Below are positions 33,386-48,600 of a DNA stretch of 64,000 nt, piece after piece. Every line of letters starts with the position of its first letter. Positions within the stretch are counted from its first letter, which is position 1. The DNA comes from Coniochaeta sp. PMI_546 (lineage: Eukaryota > Ascomycota > Sordariomycetes > Coniochaetales > Coniochaetaceae), in the NCBI GenBank assembly GCA_021432605.1, contig MU271146.1, positions 1,116,001 through 1,180,000 of the forward strand, written 5' to 3'. The translations under genes and the position numbers were made by a program. The notes beneath the pieces are model-generated. The model ran no database searches, was not told where the DNA came from, and was given only the letters and a program-made list of their open reading frames with translations.

Positions 33386-36244
33386 CTATCTCCTGTTCTT
33401 GAGATACTTGGCAGCATCGTCCCATTCCTTCCGCTGCTTGGGCGTCATCTCTTGGTCGTCAAGAGTCTTCACACCCGCATGGATGGCATCGAAGAAGGAG
33501 CAAGCAATCTCCAGATCTCCGGCGAAGTTGACAGCGTATGGCAAATAAGTCTTTGGGAACTCCCTCTTCTTGTCTTCCTTCTCTCTCTGCGTGTACGTGG
33601 GCAGGATATCGTCAAAGTAAGTCTTGACAGCAATGCCCAGCGCGACGTCCGGGTCGTCGATGAAGGGGAGCCTGATTGAGCATTGTTAGTCCACACACTT
33701 CTATATGGTGGGAGGTCAAGAGCTCGATGAGCGAGGACAGCATACCGTTGACTGATTTCAAAGTAATCATCACGCTCCCGCTCCGATTGGCCGCGCAAGA
33801 AAGTTGAGGCGAGGATAGCCTCGGTAAGATCTCGATCGGCGGATCGGACTTCAGACGCAAGGCTACGGAAGTGCAGCAGGTTCTTGCTAAGTGGTCCAGT
33901 GTATCCAATCGATTCATGCCGCAGCTTGAGTAGGCTCGCGCAGCGGCTAACGAGGAGGAGGCTCGCCTTGTCTTCCTCGGTGCCGTTCATCGGCAACCCC
34001 TGGAGCTCCTCATGCTTGTTCTTGGAGTTTAGAAGATCGAACCTGATGAGCTCGAATGCTACCAATAGTTGTTCGTAGAGATTTCCAACGTCGGGGTTCT
34101 TGTCCACTGTCGGTTTCAGGGCCTCCATTGCGGTGGCCAGAGCGTTGCCCCATTTGGTAAGGGTATGTGCATCGCTGATATAGTCCCTGAGGTGGAGGAA
34201 CCGCCAGATAGTGAGAGTGACAATCGAGTCTGCCGAGTTGATTCCCTTGGCCTTTTCTTTAGTGTGCGTGGATTGAACAAAGTCAGCCTTCTTAAGGGCT
34301 AGCAGTTCCGACGCGATGGAACCAGCGGAGAACTGGGGGAAATGCTCCTTGGTTGCAGCCTCCTTGACAGTCCACTTGGTGACTTTGGAAATTGTAGTCG
34401 GCTGAATAGTCCGATGGTTGATCATGTCGGGGTTGTCTGGTTCATACCACAGCTTCAGAGTGACATCCTTGTGTTGGATACCACGATGCAAAGCGCTCGT
34501 GATTATGGCCAGTGCATGCTCCTTTATAGCAAGTGTCTGACTCTCAACGAGTCGCTTGTATTCGGGTGACGGAAACCCATCGACTGTTGGTAGGACCACA
34601 ATTTGCAGATGGGTTACCCAGCTAAGGATCCTGGGACCGATGAGTCCAGTGTTGAGGTAGTGGAAGAGTTCTGCAGGTAATTGGAGGCCAAGGTACTCAT
34701 GGTTGTCCGAGGTAAGATGTTCGAAATCATGTACTTTAATCTCCCCGTTCTCGGCAATGTAAATGAAGTGACTAATGACCATACGTGCCTTCCGGAACTT
34801 GTCCAGCCAAAGAGGATCCTGGGCTTGGACGAAGTCGTTAAAGGAGCTGCAAGCAACAGCTACAGACTTATCCGTAGCCCGGAGCAAGTTCACAGCATCC
34901 TTAACGTTTGGAGATTCGCTCTTCACGACAGACGGCTCTAGCAAGGCTGGAAACCGCGTCAGGAATGAGGTACCCGTCGTGAGCAGAGCGTCGACAAAGA
35001 GCGGCTCGCTAACATTAAGGGCTCTGAGCAGGTAATTCTTCGAGATGGCGCTCACGCTTTTCTTCTCCCAGTTCATGGATCTCAGTACGCAGTCTTTGAT
35101 CGGGTAGAGGAAAAGCTCCTGAGAGCCCATAATCCCTGCACATTGGTTGGAGTCGATCATGTCGAGATATGCGATCTACAAACAGTGAGCAACGAGACAA
35201 CCCCGACAAAACAGGACGAGTTACAAACCTGCGCAGCGGCATTGTATGGTGCGACCAGAAAGTGCAGTTGCCTCTTCCTCAGGATCTTTTGAAGAACAGA
35301 GTAGAGAGTCTCGGGCCTGATAGCTCCTGCATGGAGTTAGTATCCTGTTCCCCTCCAAGAAGGGCAAGTCCATCGCGTTTACCTATGTTGGAACCGAAGG
35401 TAGTCACGGCTTCGATGGCTTGGTTTCCGAAGTAGAGGTCCCATGCCTTCTGTGTCTGCTCCAGCGCCTTGCGCCCCCTCATCCTTGATATCTCGTCTTG
35501 ACCTTCGACCACTTGACCGTCGAATACGAAGAGAGGTGTGACGCGATGGTTTGCCCATTGATCGAGATCATCTTCGATACGCTTGACAATGCCCGTCATT
35601 CCACCAAGGGCCGGAAGCAGAGGTTCAAAGCTTTGGCCACTGCCATCATCGGAGTGGAGGAGGAGTTGGAAATAGTAAGTTGCGTCGACGGCAATCGCAC
35701 AGTCCTCGATCTCGGCGATGGGATAGTTTCTGTGGAAAATGGACATTAGTGACATTCGAAGCCGGGACGTAGAGAACAAGATGGCTGGATACTTACACCG
35801 CCTGCTGGTTGATCCAGGAGTCTTCTGTGAGAGCTGCGAAGAAGTCATGGTCAGTTTAGAGAAATCAAGGTCTCGCCAACGGTTGGGTGATCATCTCTGG
35901 CGGCCAAGGCAATGATGCAACACGCTGGGCGCTCCAAACCTAAACGCCATGGACGTGGTTCCGCATGCCTCGGACGGGGAGCGGGAGAACTGGCAGAGCT
36001 GGAAGCGGGAGGATGGTTGGAGCTGAGATCGGGAACAGCGGCAGGAGCAGGAACATAGTACCAGCCCGGACTGTTTGAGGGAGCTTGCCAGTAATAGTCC
36101 GGATCGAAATCCATCATATAAGACTCTTGGTGTATAGAGGAGGCGCGAAATACGAACAATAGAAGCAAAATCGTAGTAATGGCAATGTCGTATTGAATGA
36201 CAGCGGGATGAGTATAGTACAGCAGAGAAAGACTCACAAGGCAT
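33386..36244 (-). CDS. MKT1: Mkt1-like post-transcriptional regulator (XPG-like fold)
   Basis: Six exons (36244-36238, 35833-35797, 35729-35383, 35326-35229, 35175-33746, 33671-33386) encode 734 aa. Joined, the first three exons give MPSLTEDSWINQQAVNYPIA then EIEDCAIAVDATYYFQLLLH, the expected N-terminus. The XPG N-like region (TPLFVFDGQVVEGQDE) and I-region-like part (TLYSVLQKILRKRQLHFLVA; PYNAAAQIAYLD; GSQELFLYP) are followed by the Mkt1-specific C-terminal domains. In yeast Mkt1 binds Pbp1 on mRNAs and promotes HO and other mRNA translation or stability. Nuclease activity is not expected. Oddities: a 7-nt coding first exon and a 404-nt first intron, while the other introns are 53-74 nt. 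Confidence 0.93.
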
Positions 36245-37918
36245 CCTGACGAACGGAGGGGGGGTCCCACCACCGATCGCCAACAAGGTTCAGAAGTTGA
36301 GACGAAGCTTTCTTCGCAAGAGAGAAGGGACTCGAGACTCGGGGGCTTCAGGCGCGACCAGCAAGCACAGCTGGTCAGAATGAGAAGCTTTGGAAGGTGA
36401 CACGCGGCAACGAAGTGCACTGCGAGCGACGAGGCGATTTGATAAGGAGCGACTCTCTGAGTTGGTCAACCTTAAATGCAGCCCATGATAACTCCAGAAG
36501 CCACAAGCAGAGGTGGTGAAGGAGTCGCTTTCGTGGGGCGTGGGAGGTAGGAGGTAGGAGGTGGCTGTCTGGTAAGAGGTGCACAAGATGGAGCTATCGA
36601 GATCAAGGTGTGAGGCTCGCGAACCCTCCAAACAAGAAGGTCGACCCTGGAAAGTTTGTCATTTGTGGGTACTTGCAGGGGCTCTTCTCGCTAGCGGCTA
36701 GCCTGGTCTCAGTTCCCGCTAGCGGTACGTACCGGTAGTGAGGCCAGTCTCTGCAGCATTCCCTTTGGAGACATTCCCACACAAATATATATTCCAGCTT
36801 TGGGAATAACTTCAATTTTATGGCACGACAAAAACAGGAAAAGGCAGACATTACCTGCGTTTACATTTACAACAAGGCAACAACACATGTCACAGATAGA
36901 GAATCAAGAGAATCAAGTAATGATTTTATGAGGAACTGATGAAGGTTTTTTTTTTTATTCGGGTGTGTTCTCAGTACGGATTGTGTCTCTATCACGAGAG
37001 GAAACCCAGCAGCAACCATGATTGCCTTCGCCCAGATGTCAAAACCCGGAGCCTTCTGCAAAGCCTGCAGCAGCTTTGGCAAATTGCCTGCATCATTTTA
37101 TGCAGACGGCCTTGGGGTCTCTTTTTCCTGCGCCATTATGTCGAAGAGAGTCGACTCAAAAAGCATTTCTTCCCTTCTCTGCCAAATCTCTTCCACGAAA
37201 AAGGGGTATCATGCTTTCCATCGACCTGCGCGCGCTCTTCAGTCAAACTGCTGAAAATTACCCTTCTATGTCTCATCCTCTCTATGTAGTCCACCAAGTT
37301 CTCGTGACGAGACCGTCGACACTGAGCACCATGCCGACCAGAGAACCGAGAAATCCCTTTTGTCTATTGAGTGTAGAACACGCATCGCAAAAATAAGAAT
37401 AAAAGAAGCAAGAATAAAACTGCTCTTGCGGCGAGGCCATGACACCTTGCTGTCTTTCTATGCGAGAAAGCGGAAAAATGACCTCTAGGGGAAAGTAGGG
37501 CTCCTTTCCGAGGCAGAACGTCGCAGCCTGGTGAGTCGATCAAGATCTAGTTCCCTCCTAGATCCCACCAACTCGTGACTGCAGCGCATGGTAGATCCAT
37601 GCTCAAACGTGTTGCTGCTCATGAGTTCCGCCAAGTTCATGTTCCAAGGGTATCATTTTATGTCGGGGTGCTGCGTGCTTGTACGAAAACCAATGCGATC
37701 TATCGTGATGATGCCCGAGTATGCCTTAGAACCTGAAGCCTGCCACTCCCGGCCGGGGTCCTTGCGCGTCATGTTTGCCGCTGAAAACAATGTCTGCGCG
37801 AGCTGAGAAAGTCGAAAGAAAAAAAGTCCGTAACGTTCAAAAAGCAATGTGAAGAACAGCTCTCAGCGGATGTTCCGGATGAACACGCCGAGAAAACCCA
37901 GAGAATTGGGAGAGGTGA
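36245..37918. other. Intergenic region between MKT1 and DED1
   Basis: Holds the MKT1 promoter and the DED1 3' flank. It includes the CGGTACGTACCG palindrome at 36723-36734, about 480 bp upstream of the MKT1 ATG. Short plus-strand open frames at about 36940-37400 have no family features. Confidence 0.5.
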
Positions 37919-42266
<4,348 letters not shown>

Positions 42267-43066
42267 TCAAGGGCACTTGACAACCTTGTCGTCGTCAAAC
42301 TCTATATCCACGATGCCGTCCTTGGTTACCGCCTTCACTACCATTCCCTTGAAGTCTATTGGTAATCTTCTCTTGAGCTCGTCCGTGCACATAGTCATGA
42401 GCTTAATTCCCTGTCCGAGTGTGATATCCGGGTGGTGGTGCTTGTCAAGGATGGAGAGGCAATAGTACCTATCATTGTTGGTTAGCGGGCTCCAGATCTC
42501 GTTCTGCAAATAGTCCATCCAACATACTGGGCATATCCGTGAGCCGCATAGGGCAGTGGCGCCAGTGCTGCCAGGTAGTCCAGCCAGTACAGACTGGGCT
42601 TGTGTGTGATGGGGTCGACCCCTCCGAGCAGCAGGTTGACATTGTACGGCTTCCGCGATCGTAAGCTTGACGCAAGCTCACCGCGGACGAAGTGCGCCAG
42701 GGCGGAAGGGGAGAGGTCGGCTTCATTACGCATCGAATAGAGCTGGGCGTTGGCCTGGATGTACTCGGCAAACTGGACTGTGAACCTGTCAGCTTGCCTG
42801 TTACGTGACTTCTACTGTTTCTAGTGTCTCCAACAGCAATCTTGTCGACTCACTTGTGTCTCCTGCTTCGCCAACAAACGCCATGAGCGTATGCTTGTTC
42901 AGCGCCCTCGTCTTGTCGTCTGACGCCTTGAGAATGGTGGCACCTCGCATCGCAGCCTTTGAAGCTGCAATCAAGGTAAAGTCCTTGCCGGTAATGCCTA
43001 GAAGAACCTCCCTGGTACATTATTAGCATTCGTTTCTCGTCACTGGACATTTTGCTCTTCTTACAT
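42267..43066 (-). CDS. PRE1: 20S proteasome subunit beta-4
   Basis: Four exons (43066-43065, 43011-42854, 42777-42528, 42468-42267) encode 203 aa: [20 protein letters not shown], then [80 protein letters not shown] and [20 protein letters not shown]. Beta-4 is a non-catalytic subunit of the core particle and needs no propeptide, which fits the direct start. The start codon itself is split: AT at 43066-43065, then a 53-nt intron (GTAAGA donor, GCTAAT branch, CCAG acceptor), then G at 43011. Unspliced, the ATG is followed at once by TAA. No other upstream in-frame ATG exists. Confidence 0.93.
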
Positions 43067-43443
43067 CTTGTCGGTGGTGTTGGTCTCTTTGAATGGGAAA
43101 GTTGTATGTTTGTTGGAACCAAGAGCTCCGTTCCTGTACTTCAAACGGGAAGCTTGCCAGAACGCGCACTGGAGCTTCAGCCTGCCAAACGCACAGACCA
43201 GCTCCAGCCCCAGGTCGAGCCTCAGTGGATCCGCTCTAGCCCAGCTGGTCCCACAACAAAGGTCGGGCCCGGTGCTTCTCTTCTCCGACGTCATGGTGAG
43301 CGACGAATCGGAGCTTTGCTCCACCGAGCCTCAGACAATTTTTTTGGTCCCGCTACGAATTGGAAGGCAGCTTTTTCGCAGACTGCTGCCGCCATAGACG
43401 ACCACCGGCTCCTTCTTACGAGAAGTCCACCACGACCGGCACC
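43067..43443. promoter_or_regulatory. Divergent intergenic region, PRE1 / RRP9
   Basis: Contains GACAATTTTTTTGG at 43334-43347, about 100 bp upstream of the RRP9 ATG. It shares eleven bases with the element upstream of CSL4. Confidence 0.45.
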
Positions 43444-45291
43444 ATGTCGTCCTTCTTCACAGTCCCAGGAGCTCACAAGAAGAGAAAACAAACGGGAGCC
43501 CCAGAACCCCCAAAAAAGCGGTTCAACGCCTCCAAAACCTCGTCGAAACCCGCCGGCAGACCCCCCGCCGCCAAATCCGCCCCTTCGACACGCAAGAGAC
43601 CAGAACGAGATGAGTCGATATCAGGCAGCGATTCGGAGGACTACGACACCGATGCCAGCATCCCCGACCACGCGGGTTCCGACAATGGCTCGGACGACAC
43701 AGACAACGAGGGCGAGACGGCGGCCGAGAGGCGGTTACGACTAGCAGAGCGCTACCTCGCCAACGTCCGGCAGGAGGTGGTGGTAGACGAGCATGGCTTC
43801 GACGCGGAGGAGATTGACCGGGACATGATCGCCGAGCGTCTGATTGAAGATGCCGCAGAGACAAAGGGCAAAGTCTACCGCCATTTGGCCCAATCCCTCG
43901 ACTTCGAAAAGGCATCTCACACCATGTTCAGGTGGAATACGGAAAACGTCACTTCGGTCGCATTATGTTCTCCTTACGCATACACCACCTCAAAAGATGG
44001 ATACCTGGTCAAGTGGAAGCTACAAGACCTGCCGAAAGACCAATACCCCCAGACCACAAACAAGAAGCCAAAGAAGCCTCCCCCGCCGCCCAGGCGGAGG
44101 CCGGAGCGGATAGCGTCCGTCAGGAGCGAACCGAGCAAAGCGAAGGACAGGACCTTCCAAGGCCACACGGGCGGCATCCTCGTCGTCGCAGCCTCCCAAG
44201 ACGGCAAGTTCGTCGTCACGGGAGGCTCCGACAAGCGCCTGGTGGTCCACGACGCCGAGACCCTAAAACCCCTGCGAGCATTCACCCACCACCGCGACGC
44301 CGTGACGGGGCTGGCCTTCCGCCGAGGCACCAACCAGTTGTACTCGTGCTCGCGCGACCGCACCGTCAAGGTCTGGTCGCTCGACGAGCTGGCCTACGTC
44401 GAGACGCTCTTCGGCCACCAGGACGACGTGGTCGACATCGACGCCCTGGCCCAGGAGCGCTGCGTGTCGGTTGGTGCGCGCGACCGGACGGCCCGTCTGT
44501 GGAAGGTCGTCGAGGAGACCCAGCTGGTCTTCCGCGGCGGAGGCGGTGACAGCACCATCAAGAAGAAGAAGAAGGGAGGGGAGGTAGCAGCAGCAGCGGC
44601 GCCGTCGCAGGACACGGAAGGGCTGGACCCGGACTCGCTTGCCCACGAAGGGTGCATGGACAGGGTCGCCATGATCGACGACGAGCTCTTTGTCACGGGT
44701 AGCGACAACGGCGCGATAGCGCTGTGGTCCATCCAGAAGAAGAAGCCCGTTTTCGTCCTTCCGAGGGCGCACGGCGTCGACCCGCGGCTGCTGCCGGCCG
44801 AGGTCTCGGCTGAGGAGAATCCGGACCCCAAGGTTGTGCCTGCGCCGCAGCCCAGGTGGATCACTGCGCTCAGGACGATCCCTTACTCGGATGTCATTCT
44901 GAGTGGTAGTTGGGATGGCTGCGTGCGCGTGTGGCGGCTGAGCAAGGACAAGAAGAAGATCGAGCCTGTCTGTGTGCTCGGTGTGCCATCTTCCTCGGAG
45001 AGTGATGCTGAGCAGAAGGTTAATGGTGATCACGAGAAGGAGGCTGAAGCTGGGTCGGCCGCCGGTCTATTGATCAACGGTGTTGTAAATGACATAGCCA
45101 TGTTTGAACGGGGAGACAGGGGCAGAGATGGTCTCTGCGTGGTGGCCGCTATCGGCAGAGAGCACCGTCTTGGTCGGTGGAAGGTCATCAAGGGAGGAAG
45201 GAATGGAGCAATGGTATTCGAAGTACCGCGGGTACCCAAGGCTACGACCAATGGTGTAGAAGACTCGGATGACGAAGATGAGGACGATTGA
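43444..45291 (+). CDS. RRP9: U3 snoRNP WD40 protein Rrp9 (U3-55K)
   Basis: Single exon, 615 aa. Starts MSSFFTVPGAHKKRKQ, with a basic then acidic N-terminus (SGSDSEDYDTDASIPDHAGS) and the family segment ERRLRLAERYLANVRQEVVV. WD40 repeats follow: TFQGHTGGILVVAASQDGKF, VTGLAFRRGTNQLYSCSRDR, TVKVWSLDELAYVETLFGHQ, DRTARLWKV, FVTGSDNGAIALWS and SGSWDGCVRVWR. Rrp9 binds box B/C of U3 snoRNA and is needed for early 18S rRNA processing in the nucleolus. A low-complexity insertion (KKKKKGGEVAAAAA) sits between two blades. The ATG has an ACC context. The gene is divergent from PRE1. Confidence 0.96.
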   Translation: MSSFFTVPGAHKKRKQTGAPEPPKKRFNASKTSSKPAGRPPAAKSAPSTRKRPERDESISGSDSEDYDTDASIPDHAGSDNGSDDTDNEGETAAERRLRLAERYLANVRQEVVVDEHGFDAEEIDRDMIAERLIEDAAETKGKVYRHLAQSLDFEKASHTMFRWNTENVTSVALCSPYAYTTSKDGYLVKWKLQDLPKDQYPQTTNKKPKKPPPPPRRRPERIASVRSEPSKAKDRTFQGHTGGILVVAASQDGKFVVTGGSDKRLVVHDAETLKPLRAFTHHRDAVTGLAFRRGTNQLYSCSRDRTVKVWSLDELAYVETLFGHQDDVVDIDALAQERCVSVGARDRTARLWKVVEETQLVFRGGGGDSTIKKKKKGGEVAAAAAPSQDTEGLDPDSLAHEGCMDRVAMIDDELFVTGSDNGAIALWSIQKKKPVFVLPRAHGVDPRLLPAEVSAEENPDPKVVPAPQPRWITALRTIPYSDVILSGSWDGCVRVWRLSKDKKKIEPVCVLGVPSSSESDAEQKVNGDHEKEAEAGSAAGLLINGVVNDIAMFERGDRGRDGLCVVAAIGREHRLGRWKVIKGGRNGAMVFEVPRVPKATTNGVEDSDDEDEDD

Positions 45292-45696
45292 AGAAGGACA
45301 ATGGTGCAAAATGGGAGGGTCTAGGACGAGGAGAACATATAGACCAAATCATGCCTCTTTTGAGGGAGTCAAACTGTCACATATTTTACACGGTATACCC
45401 GACATGGTGGTCACTGCTAAGAAAATGCATGTTCAGAATTCAGAACTGTCCAACATAATTTTTCGCTCCCCAATGTCTGGGTATAGGAGCCGTGCCATGG
45501 TGCCGCTGCTTGCTTGCTCGATAGTCAAACTCCTTCCTGCCTACGAACCGTGGAGCTAGATACAAAAAGCGTATTTGACTGACGCCTCAGATTTCCGAAT
45601 CCCAGTCAACGCCACTTCTAGAGACGAATCGTTATTCTCTGCCATGTGTTACCAACCCAGCTACGGGATTACGGCTAGCAAGCCGGAAATAATCTC
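45292..45696. other. Intergenic region between convergent RRP9 and ULP2-like gene
   Basis: 3' flanks only; nothing else seen. Confidence 0.5.
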
Positions 45697-48600
45697 TCAC
45701 TCGTCAGTCAGATCGATCATCTGCCCGCCATTGTGAGTCTTGCGCACTCTGCTATACGTCTTGACCTTAGGCGCCGCACTGGTCTTCCAAGCCGAACCGA
45801 AGTGCGGGCTCTTGTCTGAGCTTTGCTTGAGCCCGACATGAGTGCCAGAGTTCTGAGGGGGTGGCGTTGAAGAAGATGCTGAGGCTCGGTTGGTAGTTGA
45901 CGCTGGCCTAGGAGGAGAGGACGACTTTGCAGACTTCTTGCCCGCGCTGTCATCGGCAGGTCGCTCATGTGGTCTTCTCTGGACACTAGCGGCACTTGTA
46001 AGGGTTTCTGATGTGCTCCGATTGTACCCATGTGAAGTATCGAGGCCACCGGAGGGAAGCTCAACGACCTTATCTTCGAGATTTTCAATGGAGAGACGTC
46101 CAACACCAAGCGATGCCTGCCTTGATGACAACTCGGACCGCTGCGTAAGCACTGCAGGGGCATCGTCATCATCGGCAATCTCGATGGAGGGGAGTGTCTG
46201 TGAGGCTCGCACGAGGCTTTGCATTGATTGTGGTGGCGAAGCTCTCGCGGTTGGTTTTGTGCTCTCATGGTCATCAATGACGTGAAATGCTCGGGTTTCA
46301 TATTGCGCGGTCTCGGACAGCCCGCTCCCTGCTCCCTGGGGCGATGTTGTCGAATGTTCGCTCTTCTCGACCGCGGCTCGCCCAGTCACGATGCCCCGCG
46401 GAAGGGCCTGGCGGTCTGCTGCAGGCGAAGTACGATGTGACGAGGGTAATGCAGAGTCCACCGCCTTCTGCGGTGACACAGCTCCCTCGCCAGGCGACAC
46501 CGGCACCGAAAGCGCAGACCCATCAACGGGGGCTTCTGACTTGCTCCGTTCTCGCTTCCGCTTTGCCAATGCCTTATGGCGCTTGGCCTCTTCTTGTTCC
46601 TGTTGGTACGGGCCGTGCAAATCGAATATTAGCTGTCGAATCTCGTTCCGCATCTCCGACGCGTTGAAATCCCATTGTCTATTTTCCCTTTGGAGAATAC
46701 CCTGTATGAACTTGTCAGGGTCGCTCAGGAACTCGGCGACATATTTGAGAAGATAGACTCCGCAATCACAGAAGTTATCCTGTTCCGGGATGTTCGTAGC
46801 TCGCATCCCGATGGAAGGCTTCTCGTACTCTACGTCTTTGCCCTTCTTGTCCTTGAACTCGGCAATGAGGTACTGCTTGAGGTGGCCACACACCGGCGAA
46901 TGGCTGGCTCCAAGGGAATCGAGGGTAATGATCCTAGGATCGGCCGGATTGTACTTCCTCTGAGGAGCGCCGAAGGACCTCCTACTGGTCTTCCGCCCTC
47001 GCTTTCCACGGGCTGGCACTGCATCATCGTTCACGGTGACAGCACCATCACGACCCTGGCCGGACACGGCTGTTTTCGTATTGCTCTCATTAGAAATCTC
47101 CGGCAGATTATCATCACCGAGCACCAGATCACGACGCTCCTGCACGGCGACATCACCATTGTCCTGTGGGGACATCGAGTGAGCATCGGTAGGCAAACCC
47201 TCTTCAATCTCCTCAACGGCATCAGGGCTGTCCACGACATTCTGAGCCACGGTCGAATCCAGTTTACCCGGATTGCAGATTATGGCAACCCACCAATGAA
47301 AATGTTCGTTGACGGGCACGACGATATAGTCGTAGGCGAATATATCGACCTTTGCTGTCCAATTCTTGACACCATCGTAGTTGATGTGTCTCCCAGTCGA
47401 AGGCTTCAGCTTTGAGTAGAAGAAAGAATTGTGAAAATATATCCTCTTTGACGTCTCTGGTCGCTGCTTCTCAGCTTGGATCTGGAGGTACTTCAGGTAG
47501 AACCCAATTATGTTGTCGTTCAGGCACTGGCCTTCATCCAGCCGGGGTATATCATCCTTGTCGACCATGGTACGGTGGAATGTCAAAGGTAGACGCCAGT
47601 CCTTGTCCCATTCAGGATTGACTTCGGTCCAGCGATCAAGAATAGGTATTGAAGGAGGTGACGTGGGGTCACGCTGGGAGCGAAGCGCCCTCCTCGGCCG
47701 ACTCTCCTCAAGTGAGTCATCGTCGCTTATATTGTATCCGTACGTCCCAGATCTCACACCAGACGAAGGTTCTAGCTTATCGATTAAGCGGCTCCCAGTC
47801 TGCTGTGGCCGACCAGCTGTGACAAGGACTTCACGGCTTCCGGTGTCTTTGCTGACTTCACCCATCGCATGGGCCGCCGCAGGGCGGGTAGCTCTGGGTG
47901 TAGGCCGCTTCTTGATATCTGCATATGCTTTGTCAAATTCCCGGGCAATGCCGTCATCGGGCGCTGGTTCGAGGATTACATTCGAGTATCTGCGAAGCCA
48001 CGAGGAGAATTTGTGCGTATCTTCCGTGGAATGAAACTGGAGGTAGAGGATTGCTCCCAGGTTGACGTCAATAGTCGAGGGGAGGACTATCTTGACAAAG
48101 CCCCGGTCATAATTGATCCTGACTCTTTGTATCTTCCATGACTGAATTTGGAACCAAGCGTACTTTGGCGGGACATCGTGGGGTGGAGTGGCACGGAGCA
48201 GCGTGAGAATCGCCCTAGTGTTGTCGACCTCACGACTGCTCAGGACGACACTTTCGGGGTTTTCTTTGTCCGTAGACGATTCTGATGCGTCGTAGATGTG
48301 GCTGGGTTTCCAGACTGCTACCTTCAACGGCAGTGAGTTGCCCTCCAGCGGTGCTGTCTTTGCGTCGGCGCCCAGTGATGGCTTCAGGTCTCCACGAGTG
48401 GAGATACTCGAAGACTTTCCCTGTTGGGGCCCTTTGTTTCCAGTGTTGAGCTTTTTGTGTGGGTGGCTACTGCTGTATTCAGACTCATCTGCTAGCTCGT
48501 CGATTTCGCCGTTCATGTCGGCCTGCTTAAGGCGCTTCTTGTTCCGATTCATCGTGTGGGCAAAGTCCTGCTTGGCTGGCAACCTGGAGGATTTGCTCCC

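Noticed and set aside
36939-37400. Three overlapping plus-strand frames upstream of MKT1
   Set aside because: They overlap in different frames, lack motifs and lie in promoter-like DNA.
44263-45033. 256-codon minus-strand frame opposite RRP9
   Set aside because: Antisense shadow of WD40 repeats; high GC at third positions leaves the opposite frame open.
46675-47415. 246-codon plus-strand frame opposite the ULP2-like protease
   Set aside because: Antisense shadow of the catalytic domain.
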